DNA of 64,000 nt from CAWUKT01 sp963923035 (GCA_963923035.1 CAWUKT010000008.1:65103-129102), one strand, 5' to 3'. Positions 44,306 through 53,865 are shown, numbered from the stretch's first letter. The notes: generated by a model from the sequence alone, not told the origin. Program-made: numbers and translations.

Positions 44306-45301
44306 TCAACGGAGGATCAGCCAGAATACATTCAGCTGGACTTGGGGATATTCCATCGCGTACGAGCGGCTGATCAGGGGGAAGGCCCCGGATAGGCCGA
44401 GACGAACCTTGGAGCGGAAAATGAACTGGATGCCGGGCCGGGCTTCCAGATAGGCATTTTCATCCGTGGCCGGAAAAAACCACGAGGCGCGGGGAGCCCC
44501 CGCTTCGGTGATCGTGGCCGCCCCGTGCCAGTTGCCCATGAACTCGGCGTACAAATTGATGTTGAGCTGGTTGTAGCTCTTGTACTTGGCCGGATAGAGC
44601 AGATAGCCGAATGATAGGCTATAATCCAGTGCATTGCCGGCCCGGAAGTACCGCTCCGTGTCCGCTTCCCGGTACCCCAATGGCAGGATGCCCCCCAGCT
44701 TCAGCGAGAGGGCCATCCGGTTGTACAAACCCGTCGTGATGACCCCGGCCCCGAAGCCACCGGTACGGTGGAGTAGGTTGGGCTCGGAAAAATTGTGGGT
44801 GGTGAAATTTGAGGAGGCGATCCCATAACCCGCCATCCGAAAATGGCGCTTGGGTCCGTCCCGGTTGAAGAAGCGGTACTGCGCGTAGAGCTGAAAGCCG
44901 TTGAACGCATAGGGATGGGAGTATTCGTCTTTGTCCTCCGCCGCCTCTTCCTCCGAATCGGTAAAATGGCCGTGCCCGCTGTGTCCGTGGGCGCTGTGGT
45001 CATGATCCAGGTCATCGGGATCCGAGTTGATGAACAAATCGCTGACCAGGGCGGGGGGGGTGTGGTTGGAGAATCCGGCGGTCAGCCCTAATTCAAACTT
45101 GGAGGTCACGCCGTAGCCCAATTTCATCCCTTGCCATACCCTACTTTCCCCATCCTGCGAGTACCAATTGGTCATGCTCTTGAGGGCAAAGGCTCCGGAG
45201 GGCAGCACGCTGGCCGGCTGGTTGTGGAGAAACAGCTCCTGGGCCTTTGCGGTCGGCAAACAGAGGCATAGCAGCACACAAAAGCTCAACCAATGCTTCA
45301 T
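44306..45301 (-). CDS. Outer-membrane protein with His-rich loop, likely metal-related
   Basis: Starting at MKHWLSFCVLL (45301) the protein has 331 residues and a signal peptide (cleavage near AKAQ). Amphipathic strands suggest a beta-barrel (YGVTSKFELGLTAGF, FQLYAQYRFFN, LSLKLGGILPLGYRE). Between two strands is a His/Asp-rich insert with seven His at about residues 100-112 (DHDHSAHGHSGHGHF), followed by an acidic run, a pattern of metal-binding loops. It overlaps by 4 bases the upstream gene for an exported HMA-domain protein, so the pair is an operon and probably handles a metal such as copper, zinc or nickel. Confidence 0.75.
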   Translation of the reverse strand: MKHWLSFCVLLCLCLPTAKAQELFLHNQPASVLPSGAFALKSMTNWYSQDGESRVWQGMKLGYGVTSKFELGLTAGFSNHTPPALVSDLFINSDPDDLDHDHSAHGHSGHGHFTDSEEEAAEDKDEYSHPYAFNGFQLYAQYRFFNRDGPKRHFRMAGYGIASSNFTTHNFSEPNLLHRTGGFGAGVITTGLYNRMALSLKLGGILPLGYREADTERYFRAGNALDYSLSFGYLLYPAKYKSYNQLNINLYAEFMGNWHGAATITEAGAPRASWFFPATDENAYLEARPGIQFIFRSKVRLGLSGAFPLISRSYAMEYPQVQLNVFWLILR

Positions 45302-45849
45302 AGCGTTACAAAGTAGAATTCCTTGGCTTCGGGAAATTGGGTGGATGCGGCTTGTTCCAATTCGGCGGTACACACTTTCGTCCATTTCTTCCAATCTTTG
45401 CGGGGCATGAAATGCTCCCCAATGATCCGGAATTCTTCTCCTCCTGTTTCCCCTGACTTCGCCCCGTGAACCATACAGAAGATGGACTGCTCTACCTGTT
45501 GGGATTGTCCTTCCACCTCGGTGATCTCCCCTGAATCCAGTTCAACGATCATTTCCCGCACACTGAATCCCGCCGACCGAATCTTCTTGGACAATTGGTG
45601 AAACGAGACTTCCTTTCCCTCGACAAAGGTGACCGTCGCTAGGTTCGCATTCAGGTCCATGTCGACATCGGCGACAAAGTCCAGCTTGCGCATGGCGATT
45701 TCCACTCCCTTGGAACACATGGAGCAGGTCAGGCCATCAATGGTGATGCGGGCGGAGGAAAAACCAGCCGCGTAGGCCGAGGCGATGTTTCCCCCTAAAA
45801 AAACCAGCAAGCAGAAGATTTTCAGTTGTATGGAATAGAACCTAGTCAT
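45298..45849 (-). CDS. Exported heavy-metal-associated (HMA) domain protein
   Basis: A 183-residue protein with a signal peptide (cleavage near AYAAGF). An HMA domain follows with the metal motif GLTCSMCSKGVE (CxxC at about residues 41-44) and the usual beta-alpha-beta spacing (VADVDMDLNANLATVTF, then KKIRSAGFSVREM). The C-terminal 90 residues (about 95-183) are not recognised and contain two more Cys. In the periplasm it could bind a metal ion and hand it to the His-rich outer-membrane protein encoded by the next, overlapping gene. Confidence 0.85.
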   Translation of the reverse strand: MTRFYSIQLKIFCLLVFLGGNIASAYAAGFSSARITIDGLTCSMCSKGVEIAMRKLDFVADVDMDLNANLATVTFVEGKEVSFHQLSKKIRSAGFSVREMIVELDSGEITEVEGQSQQVEQSIFCMVHGAKSGETGGEEFRIIGEHFMPRKDWKKWTKVCTAELEQAASTQFPEAKEFYFVTL

Positions 45850-46157
45850 TGAATGAACCGGATGGAGTATTTGTAATTCTCAATATAGAACTTTTAACCC
45901 ACTCTAATTTCCCGTTGAGACCCCGTTTTCGACCGTTCAGACTCGCTGGGGCGTTTTCTTTTTTTGGCTGTCGTCTGCTGTCTGGTTCGGGGAGGTGGTG
46001 CTTGTCGGGGCTGCCCTTCTTGATTAATGTCCAATCCATCCATTCCCCAACCCAAAGCAAAAGGCCCCATCCTCCATTTCCACATTCTCCATGCCCATTG
46101 GACCGCGACCTAAAAAATTGTAATTTCTCTGTCGACTACAATCTAAGGACCTGAATC
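45850..46157. other. Divergent intergenic region, no gene seen
   Basis: A 308-base gap between the HMA gene and the DUF4199 gene. It contains T-rich tracts and a TAATTTCT near 46117 that weakly resembles a -7 box. No conserved coding sequence or RNA gene was recognised. Confidence 0.5.
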
Positions 46158-46655
46158 ATGATCGAAAAACTCAAATTCGAAATCAAATGGGCATTCATTT
46201 TCATTGGGGTCATGCTGGCCTGGATGGTACTGGAGCGCGCGCTCGGTTTTCACGATGAACGCATCGAGCAGCACCCCATTTTCACCATGTTCTTCTTCAT
46301 TCCGGCCATCGCGGTGTATGTATTCGCGACCCGGGACAAGAAGCGGAATTTTTACCAGGGCCAAATGAGCTACAAGCAGGGCTTCATGTTCGGCTTGGTC
46401 ATGACCCTGATCATCACTGTATTCAGCCCCCTCACGCAGTGGGTCATTTCGGCGGTCATCACCCCCGATTACTTCGACAATGTCATCACCTGGGTGGTCG
46501 ACCACGGCACCATGACCCGCGAGGCCGCGGAAGCCCAGTTCAATTATCCGGCCTACGCCATTCAGAGCACGATTTGGGCCTTGATCAGTGGCGTGGTCAC
46601 GGCCGCGATCGTCAGCATTTTCTTCCGCAGCCGCAAAAGCGTCGCGGTGGCCTGA
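46158..46655 (+). CDS. DUF4199 membrane protein
   Basis: A 165-residue protein with four membrane segments. The DUF4199 pattern is clear: FEIKWAFIFIGVMLAWMVLE at the N-terminus, then ERIEQHPIFTMFFFIPAI, RNFYQGQMSYKQGFMFGLVM and a last segment ALISGVVTAAIVSIFF with a short basic tail. The family is widespread in Bacteroidota and has no known activity. It is transcribed alone. Confidence 0.88.
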   Translation: MIEKLKFEIKWAFIFIGVMLAWMVLERALGFHDERIEQHPIFTMFFFIPAIAVYVFATRDKKRNFYQGQMSYKQGFMFGLVMTLIITVFSPLTQWVISAVITPDYFDNVITWVVDHGTMTREAAEAQFNYPAYAIQSTIWALISGVVTAAIVSIFFRSRKSVAVA

Positions 46656-46754
46656 GCCCCGGCTCCTTCCCTTACGGTTTCCATTCCCTAAAAAATCACG
46701 TCCATTGACCTGATTGAGGTGTCTTTTACGCCCAAATATTTTCAAATTAGCTGC

Positions 46755-49700
46755 ATGAAGCGGGTCGTCTTGCTCATTTGCTGCGGCTTCTTATTCGGAT
46801 TTGCCCTCCACACCCCCTTGGCTGCCCAACCGGGGGCCAAGCGCTTTTTTTCCCTTTCTCAATTTCCCATGGAGACCTCTTCCTGCTTCGGAATCCTCGA
46901 AGACAGCCTGGGATTTATGTGGTTCGCCACCGACAACGGCCTGTACCGATTTGATGGCCAGGGCATGGTCAATTTTCGCAATATCCTCCAGGACAGCACT
47001 TCCCTCAGCAACGACTTCATTGAGGACCTGGTTTCCCCCGACGGATTGAATTTCTGGGTGGCGACCGAAGATGGGCTCAACTACTACGACCGCTCCGAGC
47101 AGGAATTTCAACGGTTTTTTCCCTCCGGAGACAGTGCCAATGGCTTGAAGGATGCCCAACTGAAAGAATTGTGTATAGGGCCAGAGGGGCGTTTGTGGTT
47201 GGGATTTAGGGGAGCGGGGGTGCAAAGTTTGGACCCGGAAACCGGAATGTTTGAAGACCTGCCTTTGTTGCCGCCGGATGCGGCAGAAAATGCAAGAATA
47301 TCGGAGCTTTTTTGTGATCGGGAGGGGCGGATTTGGATTGGGACGGAGAAAAATGGGCTCTTTGTTCGGAACCGGGATGGCCGCCTGCGCCAATTTTCCA
47401 CGGTGGATACCCTGGCCGACGGCAGCGCCATCAGTTCCAATACGATCCGGGGCATGTCGCAAGATGAACAAGGCCGAATTCTGATCGGCACTTCGGGAGG
47501 GGGGCTGAACATCTATGACCCGGCCCGGGATTCTTTTTTTGCCTACCGCCACGACCCCGATGATCCTTCTACGCCCACTTCGGACGAAGCATTTTCGGTT
47601 TTGTGTGACCGCCAGGGGGGGATTTGGATGGGCACCTGGAGCAAAGGCCTGAACTGGATGCGGGGGGATGGAAAATGGCAACGCATGACGACCCAGAAGG
47701 GAATGGCCTATACATTTCCTGGGGACATCGTCCTGGCCATCTACGAGGACAGCAAAGGGATCATCTGGATGGGAACGCAATACAACGGGCTGGTGTGGTA
47801 CGATCCCCGGCAGGACAATTTCAATTGGTACCAAGCCAATCCCAATACGCCCAACAGCCTCTCCAAAAACAATATCCTGGACATTTTGGAACTGTCAGAG
47901 GACAGCCTGTTGATCGGGACCTATGCCGGGGGACTCAATTTGTACATCCGCTCAACGGGGCAATATACCCTGATGAAAAACGATCCCGATGACCCGACAA
48001 CCCTCCCCAACGATGGCATTTGGGCCCTGCACCAGGACCAAAAGGGACGGGTCTGGGTGGGAACTTCCCGGGGCTTGAGCCTGTTCGACCGCCGCCAACT
48101 GAATTTCAAGAACTATAAGAAGGAGGCCGACAACCCCAAGGGCCTGAGCAATCAAAATGTACTGTGCATTTCTGAAGATGCCCGGGGACACCTTTGGTTG
48201 GGGACCTGGGGAGGGGGAATGAACGTGTTTGATCCGGCCACCGAGGAATTTCGGCGCTACCAGCACGATCCCGAGGATCCTGGCACCGTGCTGTCCGATG
48301 CCGTCAAGGTCATCCGCCACGACCACCTGGGCCGGGTATGGGCCGGAACCACCCAGGGCCTGTGCATGCTGGACCCTGCCACCGGAAAGTTCACGGGGTT
48401 CGATGACCTGATCGGCGAGGAGGACAATCCCTTTTCGGACAATATCAATGCCATGATGGAAGTCCGCCCGGGCGTGATGGTGGTGGGCACGAATACCGGT
48501 TTGTTTCGGATCAAAGGCAACAGGTTTGACCGGATCCAGAATGATTTTGAGAATTCCCGCTTCATCGTCTCGGTCCTGCTCCTGGACCTGGAGGGCAATC
48601 TGTGGATTGGAAACAGCGATGGCCTGTACAAGATGGACCCCGATACGGATGCCATGGAGGCTTTCCACGAAGGCGATGGCATTCCCCGCGCCGAATTCAA
48701 ATTGTGGGCGGACCACGTAGGCAAAAGTGGCCGGGTGTATATGGGAACTCCCCAGGGGTTGCTGGAATTTCACCCCAAGGACATTGCGCGGCAAGCCGTC
48801 CAGCCCAGGGTGGTGCTCACCGGATTCTACCTCACCAACAAGGAGATTTTTCCCGGAAATTCCCCGGTGCTGACCGAGAACATTTCCCTGTCTTCTTCCG
48901 TCACCCTCTCCCACAACGATTACCTCTTTTCCCTCCAATTTTCCGCCCTTGACTTCCAATTCGGAGACCGGATCCAATACCGCTACCGACTCACCGATTT
49001 TGACCAGGACTGGCTCCAGACCGACCAGAACAATCGGCGGGTCACCTATACCAACGTCCCCCCGGGAGACTATACGTTTGAAGTCCAATGTTCGGTCGAC
49101 CAAGGCCCGTGGTTGCCAGGAGGAGTCTCTTTGAAGGTGAAGGTCTTGCCGCCGTGGTGGGAAACCTGGTGGGCCCGGACCCTATTCATCATCAGCCTGG
49201 CGCTCCTTGTGGGGGCGGGATTCCGCTACCGGGTCCGTTCGTTGCGGCGGCAGAAGGCCCAGTTGGAGGAGGAAGTGCGGCTGCGGACCACGGAGATTCG
49301 GGAGCAAAATGAGCGGCTGCGGGAGCAAACCGAAATCATCACCCAGGAAAAGGCTGTGTCGGAAGAATTACTGCTGAACATCCTGCCCCGCAAGGTGGCC
49401 GAAGAACTGAAGGTCAACCACAAGGCGACCCCGCGATTGCACAAGTCTGTCAGCGTCCTGTTCCTGGATTTTGTGGGCTTCACGAACATCGCGACTCAAT
49501 TGACGGCCCGGGAGTTGGTGGAGCAATTGGACATGTTTTTCGGGGAATTCGACCGGATTGTGACGCGGCACGGATTGGAGAAGATCAAAACCATCGGCGA
49601 TGCGTACATGTGCGCGGGTGGGATTCCGGAGCCGCAGGAGGGCCATTGCTTTGCGTCGGTCCAGGCGGGCCTGGACATGTTGGCGTTCATCGCGGCGGCG

Positions 49701-49997
49701 AATGAACGGCAGGCGGGCACGGGCATGCCCGTGTGGCAGGCGCGGGTGGGCATCCACACCGGCGAAGTCGTGGCCGGCGTGGTGGGCGAGCGCAAATTTG
49801 CCTACGACATCTGGGGCGACACCGTCAATACGGCCAGCCGCATCCAATCGAATGGGCAGGAAGGCCAGGTCAATGTTTCGGCGCCGATCTACGAGGAGAT
49901 CAAGGACCGGGTGGAATGCAGCTACCGGGGCCAGGTCTTCGCCAAAAACAAGGGAATGGTCGATCTCTATACCGTCGAAGCCCATTCCCAAGCCTAA
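46755..49997 (+). CDS. Periplasmic beta-propeller sensor fused to a class III adenylate cyclase
   Basis: Starting at the ATG at 46755 the protein has 1080 residues and a signal peptide (cleavage near LAAQPG). About 14 reg_prop propeller repeats follow (for example GPEGRLWLGFRGAGVQSLDP), then a Y_Y_Y domain at about 738-790 (YRYRLTDFDQDWLQTD), a membrane segment near 805-825, a coiled coil and a class III nucleotide cyclase domain from about 880. Metal Asp905 (FLDFVGFT) and Asp949 (KTIGDAYM), the adenine-selecting Lys945 and Asp1018 (YDIWGDTVN) and the transition-state Asn and Arg (TVNTASR) are all present, so it should make cAMP. The usual partner of this propeller in Bacteroidota is a histidine kinase. 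Confidence 0.92.
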   Translation: MKRVVLLICCGFLFGFALHTPLAAQPGAKRFFSLSQFPMETSSCFGILEDSLGFMWFATDNGLYRFDGQGMVNFRNILQDSTSLSNDFIEDLVSPDGLNFWVATEDGLNYYDRSEQEFQRFFPSGDSANGLKDAQLKELCIGPEGRLWLGFRGAGVQSLDPETGMFEDLPLLPPDAAENARISELFCDREGRIWIGTEKNGLFVRNRDGRLRQFSTVDTLADGSAISSNTIRGMSQDEQGRILIGTSGGGLNIYDPARDSFFAYRHDPDDPSTPTSDEAFSVLCDRQGGIWMGTWSKGLNWMRGDGKWQRMTTQKGMAYTFPGDIVLAIYEDSKGIIWMGTQYNGLVWYDPRQDNFNWYQANPNTPNSLSKNNILDILELSEDSLLIGTYAGGLNLYIRSTGQYTLMKNDPDDPTTLPNDGIWALHQDQKGRVWVGTSRGLSLFDRRQLNFKNYKKEADNPKGLSNQNVLCISEDARGHLWLGTWGGGMNVFDPATEEFRRYQHDPEDPGTVLSDAVKVIRHDHLGRVWAGTTQGLCMLDPATGKFTGFDDLIGEEDNPFSDNINAMMEVRPGVMVVGTNTGLFRIKGNRFDRIQNDFENSRFIVSVLLLDLEGNLWIGNSDGLYKMDPDTDAMEAFHEGDGIPRAEFKLWADHVGKSGRVYMGTPQGLLEFHPKDIARQAVQPRVVLTGFYLTNKEIFPGNSPVLTENISLSSSVTLSHNDYLFSLQFSALDFQFGDRIQYRYRLTDFDQDWLQTDQNNRRVTYTNVPPGDYTFEVQCSVDQGPWLPGGVSLKVKVLPPWWETWWARTLFIISLALLVGAGFRYRVRSLRRQKAQLEEEVRLRTTEIREQNERLREQTEIITQEKAVSEELLLNILPRKVAEELKVNHKATPRLHKSVSVLFLDFVGFTNIATQLTARELVEQLDMFFGEFDRIVTRHGLEKIKTIGDAYMCAGGIPEPQEGHCFASVQAGLDMLAFIAAANERQAGTGMPVWQARVGIHTGEVVAGVVGERKFAYDIWGDTVNTASRIQSNGQEGQVNVSAPIYEEIKDRVECSYRGQVFAKNKGMVDLYTVEAHSQA

Positions 49998-50093
49998 GCG
50001 GGATCGTTCTGATTTTCCCTCATTTTTCCCTTCCCCACCCTTGATTTTCTTTTTCCCCCTTCCCATTTTCATCCTCCAATCAATCTACCCGCC

Positions 50094-50987
50094 ATGAAGC
50101 CTACGTATTCTTTCTTGTTGTTCCTTTTGACTGCCACTCTTCTGAATTTAACCGCTTGTGAGTCAGGCGGAAATGCTTCGTCAGGGAATGCTGCAAACTC
50201 GACTTCGGAAGAAGAAGCCTCTGAGCAAGCGGCGGACATTGAGGGTGATCTGACGGAGGTGACTGCGATGGAGTTCCTGTTCGGGAATTACGACACGGGA
50301 TCGGAGGAGAGTACCTGGGAGAAGGGGGAGGAGGAAGAGGAATGGACGGCGGTCTGGGAAAAGGACTTTCGTTTCATGGATTTCAAGCGCTTTGAATTCT
50401 ATGTGACGCCGACGGCCTTGCTGTTTTACCAGGAAAATGGAGCCGATTGGGCGTGGTTGGTGACCCACGTGAAGGATGCCAATGCGCCGAGTGGTTCTCC
50501 GGTGACCTGTGGCTCGGTGGGACTGCACCACTTCAAGAAAGTTGGCGCTGGGTGGGCCCTGGACATGGACCTGCCGCTGTTTACCTGCCAGGGGAGTTAC
50601 GGATTGCCCGACGATCCCAAGCTCGTCTCGCTGGGGCCCGACGCGACCGGGCTGGCGTTTGGCGGCGGCTTCCTGAACAATGGCATCACGGAGACCTATG
50701 AGACCTGGTACTACCGGGATGGCGAGGCGATCAACAAGGTCTTTTTTGAGAAGACGGAATACGATACGAAGGGCCTTTATGGCGATGAAGCCGGCACGAC
50801 CCTCAAGAGCACGATTTCGCTCGATGCTTCGAGTGACGGACCAATACAGGATGTCTTGGTGGCCCGGAATGGCACGGTGCCGGGCTCCGATTGGGGGATG
50901 GGAGCCACGCCGACGACACCTCCGCAGGAGGTGGACAGCACGCTGCGGTATCAATTCCGCGATGGAGTGTATCGGAAGGTGGAGTAG
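50094..50987 (+). CDS. Lipoprotein of unknown function
   Basis: A 297-residue protein with a signal and lipobox LTACES (Cys22), then a Ser/Asn/Glu-rich linker of about 40 residues with several acidic runs. The folded part starts near residue 55 (TAMEFLFGNYDTGSEEST) and has repeated aromatic strands such as FRFMDFKRFEFYVTPTALLF and ETYETWYYRDGEAINKVFFE. No family is recognised. It is transcribed alone downstream of the cyclase gene. Confidence 0.7.
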   Translation: MKPTYSFLLFLLTATLLNLTACESGGNASSGNAANSTSEEEASEQAADIEGDLTEVTAMEFLFGNYDTGSEESTWEKGEEEEEWTAVWEKDFRFMDFKRFEFYVTPTALLFYQENGADWAWLVTHVKDANAPSGSPVTCGSVGLHHFKKVGAGWALDMDLPLFTCQGSYGLPDDPKLVSLGPDATGLAFGGGFLNNGITETYETWYYRDGEAINKVFFEKTEYDTKGLYGDEAGTTLKSTISLDASSDGPIQDVLVARNGTVPGSDWGMGATPTTPPQEVDSTLRYQFRDGVYRKVE

Positions 50988-51121
50988 GATCAGCTTTATC
51001 CAATAAATTTCAGGGGAAATCAGATTTATCCGGTGGAATTGTATCCATCCGGGAGGATAGGGCAATGAATGGGCTGTCGGTGGAAAGGGTAGGATGGGGC
51101 GTTGGAGAAAAAATGGGGTAT

Positions 51122-51156
51122 ATAAAAACTGAAACCGCCCTGGCAGAGGCGGTTTC
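51122..51156 (-). terminator. Intrinsic terminator for the small - strand gene
   Basis: GAAACCGCC (51131-51139) and GGCGGTTTC (51148-51156) form a perfect 9-bp stem; reading on the - strand it is followed by AGTTTTTATA. It lies about 63 bases past the stop codon at 51219. Confidence 0.8.
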
Positions 51157-51218
51157 AGATCATTCAAGTTTGGAAGTAGTAGCTATAAGAACGAGTGTGA
51201 ATCTGCAAATCAAATGCC

Positions 51219-51431
51219 CTACTGGATGAGGGCGTGCAGGACGCGCTTCCCGATGGGATAGTTCGCATACTGCTGAAGGTAAGTGTCGGTGCTGTATTCA
51301 ATGCGGTCCCGGCGATTGCCGGAGCGGTGGTACAACTCAATCACTTTGCCATTGTCGGAGTCGAGGTAAGTTTCAACCACGTGATCTTGGTGGTGGGTGA
51401 CTTCGAGGGGCGTTGTGGAGAGCTGCTTCAT
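51219..51431 (-). CDS. Small conserved-looking protein, unknown function
   Basis: A 70-residue protein (MKQLSTTPLEVTHHQDHVVE...) that is hydrophilic, with alternating strands (TYLDSDNGKVIELYHRSGNR) and a C-terminal helix (YLQQYANYPIGKRVLHALI). It has a clear terminator and shares an AT-rich divergent promoter region with the Lrp/AsnC-type regulator at 51596, so it may be controlled by it. No family is recognised. Confidence 0.6.
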   Translation of the reverse strand: MKQLSTTPLEVTHHQDHVVETYLDSDNGKVIELYHRSGNRRDRIEYSTDTYLQQYANYPIGKRVLHALIQ

Positions 51432-51504
51432 TGCACTGTTTTTAACTAGACCTTATTGTCTATGCGACACTAACACTGCAAATGTAAAATATTCCTCCCA
51501 ATAC

Positions 51505-51578
51505 TGAAAATGTTTCACGAAAAAATTTTATTATTGATAGATTTTTCATTTATCGATCAGAATATTGAAAATATTTCA
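51505..51578. promoter_or_regulatory. Twin palindromic operator sites upstream of the Lrp/AsnC gene
   Basis: TGAAAATGTTTCA (51505-51517) and TGAAAATATTTCA (51566-51578) are near-identical 13-bp palindromes whose centres are 61 bases apart, about six helical turns, so they lie on the same face of the DNA. They flank the AT-rich region between two divergent genes and end 17 bases before the regulator's ATG. This fits binding of the Lrp/AsnC protein to its own promoter. Confidence 0.6.
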
Positions 51579-51595
51579 TATCACCAGCCGAAATT

Positions 51596-52093
51596 ATGCC
51601 CGAATCATATAAAATTGATCAATTGGACCAAGAGATCTTGATGCATTTGGTCGACAATGCGCGTATTCCTTTCAGTGAAATCGCGAAAAAATTGGAGGTT
51701 GCTCCCGGAACTGTGCACAGCCGGGTCCGCCGGATGGAAGAATCCGGCGTCATCTCGGGAACCACAGTTCGCCTCAACTACAACAAATTGGGACTGACCT
51801 TCATCGCCTACGTCGGCGTCTTCCTCTCCCAGACCTCCGACAGCCAGGAGGTCATGACCGAGCTGATCCAGATTCCCGAGGTCACCGTCGCCCACCTCGT
51901 CACCGGTCAGTACGGCATCTACGCCAAACTCCGCGCCCGCGACACCGCCCACGCCAAGCGCATCATCTATGACATCAACCGCATTCCCGGCATCACCCGG
52001 ACCGAATCGACCATTTCCCTCGAAGAATGCATCAACGACAGCCAGCGCCTGATTCGGGCCTTGATGAGTGAGGATCAGCCATTGAAGCCCTAA
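51596..52093 (+). CDS. Lrp/AsnC-family transcription regulator
   Basis: A 165-residue protein. The N-terminal winged helix-turn-helix reads DQLDQEILMHLVDNARIPFS, then EIAKKLEVAPGTVHSRVRRM and ESGVISGTTVRLNY; the C-terminal half is an AsnC/Lrp effector domain (VAHLVTGQYGIYAKLRARDT, ending in TRTESTISLEE). Such proteins form octamers that sense amino acids or related metabolites. Twin palindromes in the promoter suggest self-regulation. The gene is transcribed away from a 70-residue protein gene. Confidence 0.92.
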   Translation: MPESYKIDQLDQEILMHLVDNARIPFSEIAKKLEVAPGTVHSRVRRMEESGVISGTTVRLNYNKLGLTFIAYVGVFLSQTSDSQEVMTELIQIPEVTVAHLVTGQYGIYAKLRARDTAHAKRIIYDINRIPGITRTESTISLEECINDSQRLIRALMSEDQPLKP

Positions 52094-52216
52094 TTCATCC
52101 GGTTCAGCCCAAATCCTGTCTTGTGTAACCAGGAGTACTTGGCTTTCTGCCCTTGGATGGCGATTTTTATAAGTCGGGTGTTTTTTCATCATCCCCATTT
52201 GAAAAACTGAAGCGTT

Positions 52217-53848
52217 ATGTTGCGTACGGTATCCCTATTGATCTTACTGCTGGCCACTCTCCCCGGAATAGTACATGCTCAATTCAACTTCAAGCGTGTT
52301 TACCAGCCCGACACCAATACCTTTGATGGCATCGGATTTCTAAATGCCCCCGGGATCATTGAAACCGGAATTCCAGGACGGGAAATTGTGGTGACCGGAG
52401 CCCTCAACGGGCAGGACACCAGCGGATTTGCCATGGCCACTTTCTTGTTCCAGGCCGATATCAACGGGGTTCCCCGCAGCTTTGACTATTACGCCGACAC
52501 CAACCTTTTCGCCTTTAGCACTCCGCGCAGCTTCGCCCTCTGTTACGACGGCATGGCCAGCTATTACCTTGCCACCGGCTCGAACGACAACCAGATTGTC
52601 GCCCGCGTGGACACTGGCGGCAACCTGTTGTGGGCCACGGATGTGAACCACCACGATTTCTACGACATCATTTGTGAAGGCGCTTCGGTGGCGCTCCTGG
52701 GCCAGGACGAGAGCATGGTCGGTGGCCATGACTTCTCCATTGTCCGCGTCAATGACGGCGGAACCTCTACCGGTCTGAACATCCACGGATCGCTCGATTT
52801 TGACATTCCGAATGGCATGGGACGGCTGATCGATGGCTATGTGTTGGCCGGACAAACGGTGGGGACGGGAGAACGCAATGTGACCCTGATGAAAGTGGAC
52901 AACCAGTTCGACCTGAGCTGGGGCCACGTATTGGGCACCCCGGGCCGCCAACTCTTTTGCAATGACCTGGCGGTCGCTCCCGACCAGGGGTCGATCTACC
53001 TCACCGGGTTCGTGCGGCGGGATGCAGCCCATCCCAGCGACTCCATCTTTGTCGCCAAAGTCGATACCTCGGGCGCTCCTCTCTGGATGCGCTTCTACGG
53101 CAACGATACGATTACCAATATCGGAGCCTATACCATGGCTGTGGACCCCGTCGAGTCCAGCCTCATCCTGGGCGGCGAATTTGACGCGACCGGCTGGCGG
53201 AGCCCGTTTGTGATGCACCTGGATTCAGCCGGGAATTTCGATTGGGCCCGCAATTACAGCGAGCCGGATACTTCCTTCGAGGAAGTCATCGAAGGCATCG
53301 CTATTTCGCCCGATGGGCGGTATTTCTCCGCCGTCGGCACCCACAATTTCATTCCTCCGAACTTTCTCATTGACCGGGGCTTTTTTGTGCTCCGTTCCGA
53401 AGTAGCCACCGGCAAGACCAATTGTGATACCACGCTTGATTTTGGTTTCCGCAACGTCCCCCTCATCCCCAACAATATCATCATCACGGGTACTCCCGGT
53501 CCGCCCCCATCCGTTCCGTACGGGTTGCGCCAGGGCGGTGGAGTCATTTTGGACAGCCTGAAATGCCAATCTTTGGTGGCAGTGGACGAGAAAATCGTGA
53601 GCGGCCCCGAATTGACGGTGGTCAATCCCGTACTGCACGAACTGGTCGCCGAATGTGAAGTGGATTGGATGGGCGGGGAAATTCAGCTCCATTCTACTCA
53701 GGGCCAATTGCTCTGGAACCAGGAACTGGACGCCGGCGGACACCGGCTGCGCTGGGATGCCAGCCAGCTACCCCAGGGCATTTACCTGGTGACTGTACTC
53801 GATCCTCTGCGCGGTCAACAGACCCGCAAGGTGGTGGTCATGCAGTAA
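52217..53848 (+). CDS. Secreted T9SS cargo protein with beta-propeller-like repeats
   Basis: A 543-residue protein with a signal peptide (cleavage near VHAQFN). The body has repeated strands of a WD/SBBP-like propeller (IVVTGALNGQDTSGFAMATF, SIYLTGFVRRDAAHPSDSIF, SLILGGEFDATGWRSPFVMH), each ending in a lesson-type ...V(A/R)V-D pattern. The last about 80 residues form a type A T9SS sorting domain (VVNPVLHELVAECEVDWMGG ... QGIYLVTVLDPLRGQQTRKV). It is expected to be surface attached or released. Function is unknown. Confidence 0.85.
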   Translation: MLRTVSLLILLLATLPGIVHAQFNFKRVYQPDTNTFDGIGFLNAPGIIETGIPGREIVVTGALNGQDTSGFAMATFLFQADINGVPRSFDYYADTNLFAFSTPRSFALCYDGMASYYLATGSNDNQIVARVDTGGNLLWATDVNHHDFYDIICEGASVALLGQDESMVGGHDFSIVRVNDGGTSTGLNIHGSLDFDIPNGMGRLIDGYVLAGQTVGTGERNVTLMKVDNQFDLSWGHVLGTPGRQLFCNDLAVAPDQGSIYLTGFVRRDAAHPSDSIFVAKVDTSGAPLWMRFYGNDTITNIGAYTMAVDPVESSLILGGEFDATGWRSPFVMHLDSAGNFDWARNYSEPDTSFEEVIEGIAISPDGRYFSAVGTHNFIPPNFLIDRGFFVLRSEVATGKTNCDTTLDFGFRNVPLIPNNIIITGTPGPPPSVPYGLRQGGGVILDSLKCQSLVAVDEKIVSGPELTVVNPVLHELVAECEVDWMGGEIQLHSTQGQLLWNQELDAGGHRLRWDASQLPQGIYLVTVLDPLRGQQTRKVVVMQ

Positions 53849-53865
53849 AAACTTCCTTGAACGTA

